64,000 bases of DNA from Caloramator mitchellensis (GTDB lineage Bacteria > Bacillota > Clostridia > Clostridiales > Caloramatoraceae), in assembly GCF_001440545.1 (NCBI RefSeq), contig NZ_LKHP01000005.1, positions 62,001-126,000 on the forward strand. The letters run 5' to 3'. The translations under genes and the position numbers were made by a program. Below are positions 36,469 to 43,014 of the stretch, in pieces (the stretch's first letter is position 1; each line of letters begins with the position of its first letter). Below the pieces are notes generated by a model, which worked only from the letters and a program-made list of their open reading frames with translations, ran no database searches and was not told the DNA's origin.

Positions 36469-37260
36469 ATGATAGGATTTATTGGTTGTGGCAATATGGG
36501 AGCTGCTATTATTAAAGGTATGATACAAGGAGGAGTGGAACCAAATATAATATTTGCCTATGACCATAATAAAAATAAAATTGAAGATATTAGTGCAGGT
36601 ATAAACGTGTGCATTAGCGAAAAAGATGTTGTAGCAAAATCAAAGTATATATTTATTGCAGTAAAACCTTATGCTTATGATAATGTATTACATGAGATAA
36701 AGGATGTTTTGGATGATGAAAAAATAATTATTACAATGGCAGCAGGATATGAAATTAAAAGAGTAGAAGCAGTAGTAGGGTATAAGAAGATAATAAGAAC
36801 AATGCCCAATACACCATCATTAGTAGGAAAAGGTTTTATTGCTGTTTCCTATAATGAGTTTGTGAATGATAGTGAAAAACAATATTTTGAAGGTTTGTTA
36901 AGAAACATAGGTTTGATTAAAGTTATTAAAGAAGATTTAATGAATGCATATTCAGCGGTTACTGGTAGCGGACCAGCCTTTGTATTTAATTTTATGGAAG
37001 CTATGGCTGATGCAGCTGTTTTATTAGGTATTCCAAGAAAGGATGCATATGCTGCTGTTGAAATGATGATTCTCGGTAGCGCTGAATTAGCCTTGAAAAC
37101 AGAAAGGCATCCAGCTGAACTCAAAGACATGGTAACATCACCAGGAGGCACAACAATTGAAGGTATTAGAACTCTTGAAGAAAAAAGTTTAAGAAGTGCA
37201 ATAATTGAGTGTATAATTAATACATATAAGAAAAATTTAGATATAAAGAATATAAGGTGA
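36469..37260 (+). CDS. proC: Pyrroline-5-carboxylate reductase
   Basis: NAD(P)H-dependent last step of proline synthesis, 263 residues. The Rossmann motif GFIGCGNMGAAIIKGM is at the N-terminus. FIAVKPYAYDNVL, RTMPNTPSLVGKGF near 104 and the C-terminal dimer signature TSPGGTTIEGIRTLEE near 222 are all present. AAAGGAGC precedes the ATG. Its TGA is part of the AAGGTGA ribosome-binding site of a 51-codon gene that starts 5 nt later. Confidence 0.96.
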   Translation: MIGFIGCGNMGAAIIKGMIQGGVEPNIIFAYDHNKNKIEDISAGINVCISEKDVVAKSKYIFIAVKPYAYDNVLHEIKDVLDDEKIIITMAAGYEIKRVEAVVGYKKIIRTMPNTPSLVGKGFIAVSYNEFVNDSEKQYFEGLLRNIGLIKVIKEDLMNAYSAVTGSGPAFVFNFMEAMADAAVLLGIPRKDAYAAVEMMILGSAELALKTERHPAELKDMVTSPGGTTIEGIRTLEEKSLRSAIIECIINTYKKNLDIKNIR

Positions 37261-37265
37261 TTTTA

Positions 37266-37421
37266 ATGATTATACTGAGGTATTTATTATTTATATTCAT
37301 TGCAATTATCTATATATCTTTTTGTATATTACTATTCTCAGGTCTTTCAAAAAGAAAAAAATCAAAAAATGTGACTGAAATAAATAAAAGTAGTGGAAGA
37401 AAACATTTCGCTAAATATTAA
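37266..37421 (+). CDS. Small membrane protein, 51 residues
   Basis: An open frame with its own AAGGTGA 5-6 nt upstream, starting 5 nt after proC. Residues 2-26 are a hydrophobic helix (ILRYLLFIFIAIIYISFCIL), followed by a basic Ser/Lys tail (SKRKKSK) and a hydrophilic C-terminus ending FAKY. By positive-inside reasoning the tail is cytoplasmic. No family was recognised. The stop codon lies inside a perfect hairpin. Translational coupling with proC is likely. Whether the protein is made needs direct evidence. Confidence 0.5.
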   Translation: MIILRYLLFIFIAIIYISFCILLFSGLSKRKKSKNVTEINKSSGRKHFAKY

Positions 37422-37433
37422 TTTAGCGAAATG
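37404..37433 (+). terminator. Hairpin at the end of the proC unit
   Basis: CATTTCGCTAAAT (37404-37416) pairs perfectly with ATTTAGCGAAATG (37421-37433), 13 bp with a 4-nt loop. The following sequence is TTAAAGTTC, a poor T tract, so it could also be an mRNA-stabilising hairpin or protein site before the recombinase gene. Confidence 0.55.
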
Positions 37434-37462
37434 TTAAAGTTCTGATTGATGGGGGAGTAGCT

Positions 37463-38431
37463 ATGGAAAGCCATAAACTGGAATTGATATTTGATGACAA
37501 CCTGCCTCCTATTTTAAACGATTTTTTAGGTTATATGTTCACTGTTAAAGGCAAATCCATTAACACAGTTGCAGGTTACAAAATTGAAATACGGCTCTTC
37601 TTAAAATATTTAAAAAAGATAAAAAATAGATTAAAAAATGAAATTGAAGATATTGATATCTACGATGTTGATGAGGAATTTATAAAATCGATTAAGCTAA
37701 ATGATATCTACTCATTTATCAATTATGTATCGATCAAAAGAAACAACAGCAACTATGCTCGTGCAAGAAAAACTGCTGCTATAAGGTCTTTTTTTAACTA
37801 CCTTGAAACCAAAGCAAAAATACTTAAGGAAAACCCTGCACGAGAACTTGAATCCCCTAAAATTAATAAAAGGCATCCTATATATTTAACTCTTGAGCAA
37901 AGCAAAGCTCTTCTAAATTCTATAAACGGTAGAAATAAGGAAAGAGATTATGCAATTATAGTTTTATTTTTAAATTGTGGTCTTAGATTATCTGAGCTCG
38001 TGAATATAGATATCAGTAAAATTAAAGGTGATACACTTACTGTTATTGGAAAAGGTAATAAGGAAAGGACTGTTTACCTTAACGAACTGGTTATAAAAGC
38101 AATAAACTCATATCTTACAGTTAGACCAAAAGATGGAGTTATAGACAAGGATGCATTATTTTTAAGCGAAAGAAAAAAGAGAATTGATAAAAGAACTGTA
38201 GAACTACTCGTTAAAAAATATATAGTTAATGCGGGTCTATTTGATGATAAATATACACCCCATAAATTAAGACACACTGCTGCAACTCTAATGTATAAAT
38301 ACGGGCGAGTTGATATCAGAACGCTGCAACACATTTTAGGACACGAAAGCGTTTCAACTACCCAAATTTATACCCATTTAGATGATGAAATACTCAGAGA
38401 TGCAGTTAAGTCCAACCCTCTTAATGAGTGA
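37463..38431 (+). CDS. Xer-type tyrosine recombinase
   Basis: 322-residue phage-integrase-family recombinase. The N-terminal SAM-like DNA-binding domain covers about 10-125. The catalytic domain holds Arg in NCGLRLSELVNI near 178, Lys in IGKGNKERTVYL near 201, HKLRH near 271 (His-x-x-Arg-His), LGHES with His/Trp-like position near 294 and the nucleophile Tyr in QIYTHLDD near 304. It resembles XerC/XerD and the recombinase found near lexA in other Clostridia, and it is not tied to phage genes here. GGGGGAG precedes the ATG. Its TGA stop is supplied by repeat copy 4. Confidence 0.88.
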   Translation: MESHKLELIFDDNLPPILNDFLGYMFTVKGKSINTVAGYKIEIRLFLKYLKKIKNRLKNEIEDIDIYDVDEEFIKSIKLNDIYSFINYVSIKRNNSNYARARKTAAIRSFFNYLETKAKILKENPARELESPKINKRHPIYLTLEQSKALLNSINGRNKERDYAIIVLFLNCGLRLSELVNIDISKIKGDTLTVIGKGNKERTVYLNELVIKAINSYLTVRPKDGVIDKDALFLSERKKRIDKRTVELLVKKYIVNAGLFDDKYTPHKLRHTAATLMYKYGRVDIRTLQHILGHESVSTTQIYTHLDDEILRDAVKSNPLNE

Positions 38432-38470
38432 CATTCACTTGATTTCTTGAGTTCTTGAATTGTTTGTCAA
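38428..38470 (+). repeat. Dispersed 3'-end repeat, copy 4 (forward)
   Basis: The unit start GTGACATTC contains the stop codon of the recombinase gene (GAG TGA). G at unit position 24. A bidirectional terminator follows 15 nt later. Confidence 0.92.
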
Positions 38471-38485
38471 ATGGGACATGTGATA

Positions 38486-38520
38486 AAATAGCCTTGGTTT
38501 TACTGTCGCCAAGGCTATTT
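38486..38520. terminator. Bidirectional terminator between recombinase and Cys-rich genes
   Basis: AAATAGCCTTGG (38486-38497) and CCAAGGCTATTT (38509-38520), a perfect 12-bp stem with A/T runs on both sides. It serves the converging genes and overlaps the 3' end of the minus-strand one. Confidence 0.88.
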
Positions 38521-38853
38521 CTTAAAGAATATTTTCTCTAAATTTTTATAATATTTGTCTCTCAATTCAGGAAAATCTTCTATAAACAACTCCTCTACTT
38601 CATCGCAAGAATCTTCATATTCGCTCGAATTATTATTGCTTTTTTCGTCAAATGCTAAATCTTCTTCATAAATATAATCGTCAAATTCACTTTCGTTCTC
38701 TAAAATACCTTCAACTTTAATTTCAAAGTATTCGGAATCAACACTAATGCATTTTCCACAGTTGTCACATGTTTTGCTTTGGTCTAAATCGCAAATATTG
38801 CAATCGCTGCAATTATTACAAATCTTTTTATCATCAAAAATACATTTCTGCAT
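38515..38853 (-). CDS. Cys-rich, acidic protein of unknown function
   Basis: 112 residues. Eight Cys in the first 35 positions (4, 12, 15, 18, 21, 29, 32, 35), mostly as CxxC pairs (CNNCSDCNIC, CDNCGKC), suggest two zinc or iron-sulfur sites. The remainder is very acidic, with runs of Glu/Asp/Asn/Ser, then a Lys-rich tail. One more Cys lies near 83. No known family was recognised. It has its own promoter and a good AAGGAG site, so it is expressed as a single gene. It sits between inward-facing repeat copies 4 and 5. Confidence 0.75.
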   Translation of the reverse strand: MQKCIFDDKKICNNCSDCNICDLDQSKTCDNCGKCISVDSEYFEIKVEGILENESEFDDYIYEEDLAFDEKSNNNSSEYEDSCDEVEELFIEDFPELRDKYYKNLEKIFFKK

Positions 38854-38885
38854 ATTATCAGCTCCTTGTGTAATTTTACTGATAA

Positions 38886-38914
38886 ATTATAGCATTATTA
38901 TTATTTTTGCTCAA
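38886..38914 (-). promoter_or_regulatory. Promoter of the Cys-rich protein gene
   Basis: On the minus strand TTGAGC (38914-38909), 17 nt, TATAAT (38891-38886), 33 nt upstream of the start codon. Confidence 0.65.
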
Positions 38915-38992
38915 GAGTGTTAAGGAATACAGTTAAATAAAACTATCTTAAAGGAAATGACTAATGATGAGAGATCTAGCAAACCTCTCTCA

Positions 38993-39022
38993 ATTAAAGT
39001 ATTAGTCTATTAAAGTATTAGT
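38993..39022. repeat. Short tandem duplication in the intergenic region
   Basis: ATTAAAGTATTAGT occurs twice, at 38993-39006 and 39009-39022, a 16-bp period. The surrounding region 38854-39208 carries the promoter, this duplication, a hairpin and repeat copy 5, and no gene. Confidence 0.8.
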
Positions 39023-39085
39023 AAGTAATATTGGAAATTTAAGTGCTGGTATTAAATATTGCAGAAACAAATGAAATAATATAAA

Positions 39086-39112
39086 TTTAAGGAGTAGCAA
39101 CTACTCCTTAAA
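39086..39112 (-). terminator. Terminator hairpin downstream of the yneA-like gene
   Basis: TTTAAGGAGTAG (39086-39097) and CTACTCCTTAAA (39101-39112) with a 3-nt loop. Read on the minus strand it is followed by TTTATATTATTT. Repeat copy 5 lies between the gene and this hairpin. Confidence 0.6.
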
Positions 39113-39169
39113 AAACAATAATTTCAATGTATTTCTTCACTTAATTTCATTAGATTTAGCTTGTTCAAA

Positions 39170-39212
39170 TTGGCAAACAATTCAAGAAGTCAAGAAATCA
39201 AGTGAATGTCAC
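39170..39212 (-). repeat. Dispersed 3'-end repeat, copy 5 (reverse)
   Basis: Its GTGAC end contains the TGA stop of the yneA-like gene (GAG TGA), exactly as copy 4 does for the recombinase. C at unit position 24, and TTGCCAA instead of TTGTCAA near the inner end. Confidence 0.92.
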
Positions 39213-39475
39213 TCAATGGGGACCTTTATAAGTTGACCTGGGTGAATAATCAATGTGTCAAGCTTATTTATTTCTCTTATTTCATAAACTAATTTTCTAA
39301 TATCTTTTTTATTTATGTTATGTTTTTTTGCAATCTTCCAAACTGTATCTCCACTTTTAACAGTAACGTATATGTATTCCTGGTTCTTTATTTTTTCGCT
39401 TTTAACTTTTTTGAATACTGGAAATACCACTAAAATAATAACTAGGACAAAAATTAATAGTTTTCCTTTTTTCAT
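39209..39475 (-). CDS. yneA: YneA-like SOS-induced cell-division inhibitor (LysM protein)
   Basis: 88 residues: an N-terminal membrane/signal segment (LLIFVLVIILVVFPVF, residues 5-20), then a LysM domain (YVTVKSGDTVWKIAKKHNI ... LIIHPGQLIKVP). This architecture, divergence from lexA and two LexA boxes over its promoter match B. subtilis YneA, which delays division during DNA damage. The sequence match beyond the fold is modest, so function rests on context. GAGGAGG precedes the ATG. The stop codon is supplied by repeat copy 5. Confidence 0.85.
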   Translation of the reverse strand: MKKGKLLIFVLVIILVVFPVFKKVKSEKIKNQEYIYVTVKSGDTVWKIAKKHNINKKDIRKLVYEIREINKLDTLIIHPGQLIKVPIE

Positions 39476-39489
39476 TTTAACGCCTCCTC

Positions 39490-39501
39490 GAACATTTGTT
39501 C
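39490..39501 (-). promoter_or_regulatory. LexA box 1 (yneA side)
   Basis: GAAC-ATTT-GTTC, a perfect operator just upstream of the yneA-like ribosome-binding site, downstream of its -10 box. Confidence 0.9.
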
Positions 39502-39508
39502 TATTATC

Positions 39509-39537
39509 ATTATAACGAACACATGTTCGATTGTCAA
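39509..39537 (-). promoter_or_regulatory. Promoter of the yneA-like gene
   Basis: On the minus strand TTGACA (39537-39532), 17 nt, TATAAT (39514-39509): full consensus. LexA box 2 fills the spacer, implying tight repression. Confidence 0.88.
39516..39529. promoter_or_regulatory. LexA box 2 (shared)
   Basis: CGAACACATGTTCG, a perfect palindromic operator between the -35 and -10 boxes of the yneA-like promoter. Confidence 0.92.
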
Positions 39538-39544
39538 TAGCTAT

Positions 39545-39560
39545 GCGAACATAAGTTTGC
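39545..39560 (+). promoter_or_regulatory. LexA box 3 (lexA side)
   Basis: GCGAACATAAGTTTGC has one mismatch in the half-site (GTTT for GTTC). It overlaps the lexA -35 box, which would allow autorepression weaker than at yneA. Confidence 0.75.
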
Positions 39561-39585
39561 TATTTTTTTTGATATATGCTATAAT
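39557..39585 (+). promoter_or_regulatory. Promoter of lexA
   Basis: TTGCTA (39557-39562) and TATAAT (39580-39585), 17-nt spacer, overlapping LexA box 3. Confidence 0.75.
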
Positions 39586-39616
39586 TTATTTATAAAATAC
39601 TAAGGGGTGGAATTAC

Positions 39617-40222
39617 ATGTCAAATATAAATAGCGATAAACAACATGAAATATTAGAATTTATAAGAAAAGAACTACAATCTAAAGGATATCCTCCTTCA
39701 GTAAGGGAAATATGCAATGCGGTTGGTTTAAGATCAACTTCTACCGTTCATGGTCATTTGGAGAGACTTGAAAAGAAGGGATTAATAAGACGTGACCCAA
39801 GTAAACCTCGTGCTATTGAAGTATTAGATGGGCAAGTTGATAAAGAAATAATAAATGTCCCTGTAGTTGGTAAAGTTGCAGCAGGTCAACCTATACTTGC
39901 GGTAGAAAATATAGAAGATACATTTCCATTACCAGTAGATTTTATTCGAACAAATAATAACACTTTCATTTTAAAGGTTAAGGGAGATTCGATGATAGAA
40001 AAAGGAATATTTGAAGGTGATTTACTTATAGTAGAACAACAATCAACTGCAAATAATGGAGATATAGTAGTTGCATTGGTTGATGACAGTGCTACTGTTA
40101 AAACATTTTACAAAGAAAACGGCTATATTAGATTACAACCTGAAAATTCAAGCATGGAACCAATTATTGTTAACGAATGTAAAATACTTGGTAAAGTAAA
40201 AGGTTTAATAAGAAAAATGTAA
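39617..40222 (+). CDS. lexA: SOS repressor LexA
   Basis: 201-residue repressor and self-cleaving serine protease. The N-terminal winged helix reads [24 protein letters not shown]. The scissile Ala-Gly is in [10 protein letters not shown] near 90, the nucleophile Ser in [11 protein letters not shown] near 124 and the Lys in DSATVKTFY near 162. RecA filaments stimulate cleavage. It controls recA, the yneA-like gene and itself through the boxes seen here. AAGGGGTGG precedes the ATG. Its end is followed after 3 nt by repeat copy 6, then a terminator. Confidence 0.97.
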   Translation: MSNINSDKQHEILEFIRKELQSKGYPPSVREICNAVGLRSTSTVHGHLERLEKKGLIRRDPSKPRAIEVLDGQVDKEIINVPVVGKVAAGQPILAVENIEDTFPLPVDFIRTNNNTFILKVKGDSMIEKGIFEGDLLIVEQQSTANNGDIVVALVDDSATVKTFYKENGYIRLQPENSSMEPIIVNECKILGKVKGLIRKM

Positions 40223-40225
40223 TTG

Positions 40226-40268
40226 GTGACATTCACTTGATTTCTTGAGTTCTTGAATTGTTTGTCAA
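40226..40268 (+). repeat. Dispersed 3'-end repeat, copy 6 (forward)
   Basis: Lies between the lexA stop and its terminator, so it is in the lexA 3' untranslated region. G at unit position 24. The similarity extends to about 40278 (GGACTAG). Confidence 0.92.
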
Positions 40269-40290
40269 TTTGGACTAGTCAATTATTTTA

Positions 40291-40318
40291 AAAAAGCCGC
40301 ATGTTTATGCGGCCTTTT
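40291..40318. terminator. Bidirectional terminator between lexA and ynbB
   Basis: GCCGCAT (40296-40302) and ATGCGGC (40307-40313) with A5 before and CTTTT after, between convergent genes. Confidence 0.88.
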
Positions 40319-40378
40319 AATTTAGACTTAACTATGTGATTGTTTGATTTTCCTTTGAATATTGATTTTTATGGAAAT

Positions 40379-41653
40379 TTAAATATTTGATAATGCTTTT
40401 AAAACTCCAATTTTGGCATGTTCAAATGTTAGCCCACCTTGGACATAGGCAATATATGGTGGTCTAATTGGTGCATCAGCGCTTAATTCTATTGATGAGC
40501 CCTGTATAAAAGCGCCTGCAGCCATAATAACTTGGTCAGTATAGCCAGGCATGTCCCACGGCTCGCAATCTACATAAGAATCTACAGGAGAGCCTTTCTG
40601 TATTCCTTTTATAAATTTAATTAAATGCTCTTTATTGTTAAATTTTATTGCCTGAATTAAGTCGCTTCTGCTTTCATAATACTTTGGAGAAACTTCATAT
40701 CCAGCAAGCTCCATAATCCTCGATGTAAATATAGCGCTTTTTAATGCTTCAGCAGTTATATGCGGTGCCATAAATAACCCCTGAAACATAGGCCTTATAA
40801 CACCAAATGTTGAACCGCATTCCCTACCTATTCCAGGGGCTGTTAATCTATAAGCTGCATTTTCTACTAATTCTTTTCTTCCAACTACATAACCACCTGT
40901 TGGAGCAATACCTCCTCCAATATTCTTAATAAGAGACCCTGCAACCAAATCTGCACCGACGTCAGTTGGTTCCTTAACATCAATAAACTCCCCATAACAG
41001 TTATCTACAAATATAATAACATCCTCTCGTATCTTTTTAATTTCCTTTATTGCAGTTTCAATATCGTTTATACTAAGAGATGGTCTCCACCCGTAGCCTG
41101 TAGAACGCTGAATAGCAACCATTCTTATCGAATCATCATTCAAAAGTTCATTAACAACTGATTCTAAATCTATTTTTCCATTTTCCAACAAATTAATTTG
41201 TTTATAATTAACTCCATATTCCTTTAATGAACCCATATTACTACCTTCGATACCGATAACTTGCAGCAATGTATCATATGGTCTTCCGGTTATAGCAAGT
41301 AAAGTATCATTTGGACGCAAATTGCCAAACAAAGCTATGGTTATAGCATGGGTTCCTGATACTATATGCGGCCTTACAAGAGCATCCTCAGAGTTAAAAA
41401 CCCTCGCATACACCCTATCTAACGTATCGCGTCCAATATCTCCATAACCATATCCTGTTGAATGAGTAAAATGAGCATCGGATAACTTTTCGTCCTGCAT
41501 GGCTTTTAATACTTTTAGTTGATTATACTCTTTTATTTCATCAATTTTATTAAACAAATCAGAAATATCCTTCATTGCTTTTTCACTTAAATCAATTGCT
41601 TTTTCTGTAAATCCATATTTTTCTAACATAAATTGCTTAGTTAAATCCAGCAT
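40379..41653 (-). CDS. ynbB: YnbB-like PLP enzyme (methionine gamma-lyase / aluminium-resistance family)
   Basis: 424-residue fold-type I PLP enzyme distantly related to cystathionine gamma-synthase. HFTHSTGYGYGDIGRDTLDRVYA near 61, RPHIVSGTHAI near 93 and the PLP Lys in AGSLIKNIGGGIAPTGGY near 239 identify the family. Names such as aluminium-resistance protein or methionine gamma-lyase are inherited from distant homologues, so substrate is unknown. Its place between hfq and lexA is conserved in Clostridia. TGGAGG precedes the ATG. Inward-facing repeats 6 and 7 flank it. Confidence 0.85.
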   Translation of the reverse strand: MLDLTKQFMLEKYGFTEKAIDLSEKAMKDISDLFNKIDEIKEYNQLKVLKAMQDEKLSDAHFTHSTGYGYGDIGRDTLDRVYARVFNSEDALVRPHIVSGTHAITIALFGNLRPNDTLLAITGRPYDTLLQVIGIEGSNMGSLKEYGVNYKQINLLENGKIDLESVVNELLNDDSIRMVAIQRSTGYGWRPSLSINDIETAIKEIKKIREDVIIFVDNCYGEFIDVKEPTDVGADLVAGSLIKNIGGGIAPTGGYVVGRKELVENAAYRLTAPGIGRECGSTFGVIRPMFQGLFMAPHITAEALKSAIFTSRIMELAGYEVSPKYYESRSDLIQAIKFNNKEHLIKFIKGIQKGSPVDSYVDCEPWDMPGYTDQVIMAAGAFIQGSSIELSADAPIRPPYIAYVQGGLTFEHAKIGVLKALSNI

Positions 41654-41705
41654 TTTTTACCTCCATTTTAACAGCTTGTAAAAATATCTGAACATCGAAA
41701 TTAAA

Positions 41706-41748
41706 TTGACAAACAATTCAAGAAGTCAAGAAATCAAGTGAATGTCAC
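41706..41748 (-). repeat. Dispersed 3'-end repeat, copy 7 (reverse)
   Basis: Full-length copy with C at unit position 24. It lies 6 nt beyond the hfq terminator in the hfq reading direction and about 50 nt upstream of the ynbB start. Confidence 0.92.
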
Positions 41749-41754
41749 CCATTA

Positions 41755-41779
41755 AAAAAACTCGCTAAATGCGAGTTTT
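41755..41779 (-). terminator. Terminator of hfq
   Basis: On the minus strand AAAACTCGC and GCGAGTTTT pair around ATTTA, followed by TTTAATGG. It overlaps the hfq stop. Confidence 0.85.
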
Positions 41780-42026
41780 ATTCACCAAGTTCTTCTTGGG
41801 ACTGTGGTGTATAAAGGATTGGTTTTGCAGGAACTATCGTTGAAATAGCATGCTTATAAACCATCATTTGCTTTCCTTCTGATTCTAATATAACAGTAAA
41901 GTTATCAAAACCCTTAACATTTCCTTTTAGTTGAACTCCTGATACAAGGAATATCGTAACTTGAATCTTGTTTTTACGTGCTTGATTTAAGAAAACATCC
42001 TGTAAATTATTTACGTTCTTAACCAT
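41778..42026 (-). CDS. hfq: RNA chaperone Hfq
   Basis: Sm-like hexameric RNA chaperone, 82 residues. Sm1 is [29 protein letters not shown] and Sm2 contains the diagnostic YKHAIST. The C-terminal tail is short. ATG 42026 was chosen since GGAGG lies 8 nt upstream. A TTG at 42041 would start inside that Shine-Dalgarno sequence. Last gene of the mutS-mutL-miaA-hfq unit. Confidence 0.96.
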   Translation of the reverse strand: MVKNVNNLQDVFLNQARKNKIQVTIFLVSGVQLKGNVKGFDNFTVILESEGKQMMVYKHAISTIVPAKPILYTPQSQEELGE

Positions 42027-42061
42027 ACCATCATCCTCCAATTAAGTTATAATATATAATT

Positions 42062-43006
42062 CTATAAATTTTTAAATTTTCCTTCTATATATCCTATAAT
42101 ATTTTCCAAAACTTCGTCAAAAGAGTCGTATTCATCGAGATTAACCCAATAAATCCTATCCTCCCTTCTATACCATGTTAATTGCCTTTTAGCATATCGT
42201 CTTGTGCTTTGTTTAATATATTCTTTTATTTCATCTAATGTAAAATATCCATCAAGATAATCAAAAACTTCCTTGTAACCTATTCCTTGCATAGATGTCA
42301 TGTTCCTTGTATATCCCATGTCCTTTAGCCTTTTTACTTCATCTACAAGCCCCATTTCAAACATAATATCAACTCTTTTGTTTATTCTATCATACAACTT
42401 TGCCCTATCCATAGTCAAGCAAATAAATGCAAAATTAAAATCAACATCCCTAAGTTTAGATTCTCTTTGATATTCCGATATTGGTTTCCCTGTATTTTTG
42501 TATACTTCAAGTGCTCTTATTATTCTTTTTAAGTCGTTTGGATGCAATCTTATATATGATTCATTATCAACTTCCTTTAACATTTCATGAACATATGCAT
42601 TTCCCTTTTCCTTAGCTAAATTTTCAAGATAAAGTCTATAATCCTCATCTCTTGATGTTTCAGTGAAATCTAAGGGGTAAATTAATGAATTAATATAAAG
42701 TCCTGTTCCGCCAACCACGATTGGAATTTTTCCTCTTTTAATAATGTCATCAATGCACTCAACTGCCATTTTTCTATACATTGCTACGCTAAATTCAACA
42801 TCTGGCGTAACGACATCTATCATATGGTGAGGTATTCCCTGCATTTCTTCTGTTGTCGGTTTTGCAGAACCTATATCCATATATTTATATATTTGCATGG
42901 AATCTGCCGATACTACTTCTCCATTTATTCTCTTAGCCAGTTCTATACCTAATTTTGTTTTTCCGGAAGCTGTTGGTCCAGCTATAATAACTATGTTTTT
43001 TTTCAT
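42062..43006 (-). CDS. miaA: tRNA dimethylallyltransferase
   Basis: Adds a dimethylallyl group to A37 of tRNAs reading UNN codons. MiaB, encoded at 47497, then methylthiolates the product. The P-loop GPTASGKTKLGIELAK is at residue 9. DSMQIYKYMDIGSAKPT, HHMIDV, GGTGLYINSLIY and RYAKRQLTWYRRED near 275 are the standard MiaA motifs. 314 residues. It follows mutL by 8 nt. Confidence 0.97.
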   Translation of the reverse strand: MKKNIVIIAGPTASGKTKLGIELAKRINGEVVSADSMQIYKYMDIGSAKPTTEEMQGIPHHMIDVVTPDVEFSVAMYRKMAVECIDDIIKRGKIPIVVGGTGLYINSLIYPLDFTETSRDEDYRLYLENLAKEKGNAYVHEMLKEVDNESYIRLHPNDLKRIIRALEVYKNTGKPISEYQRESKLRDVDFNFAFICLTMDRAKLYDRINKRVDIMFEMGLVDEVKRLKDMGYTRNMTSMQGIGYKEVFDYLDGYFTLDEIKEYIKQSTRRYAKRQLTWYRREDRIYWVNLDEYDSFDEVLENIIGYIEGKFKNL

Positions 43007-43014
43007 ATAATCAC

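Noticed and set aside
37463-38431. Tyrosine recombinase as a sign of a prophage or integrative element
   Set aside because: No phage or conjugation genes are near, and the surrounding genes are chromosomal housekeeping genes. A Xer-type enzyme near lexA is usual in this group.
24731-41748. Seven repeats read as a CRISPR array
   Set aside because: Spacing runs from under 1 kb to 8 kb, both orientations occur, and there are no spacers or cas genes.
41706-41748. TTGACA inside each repeat as an outward -35 box
   Set aside because: No -10 sequence lies 16-18 nt beyond it in any copy.
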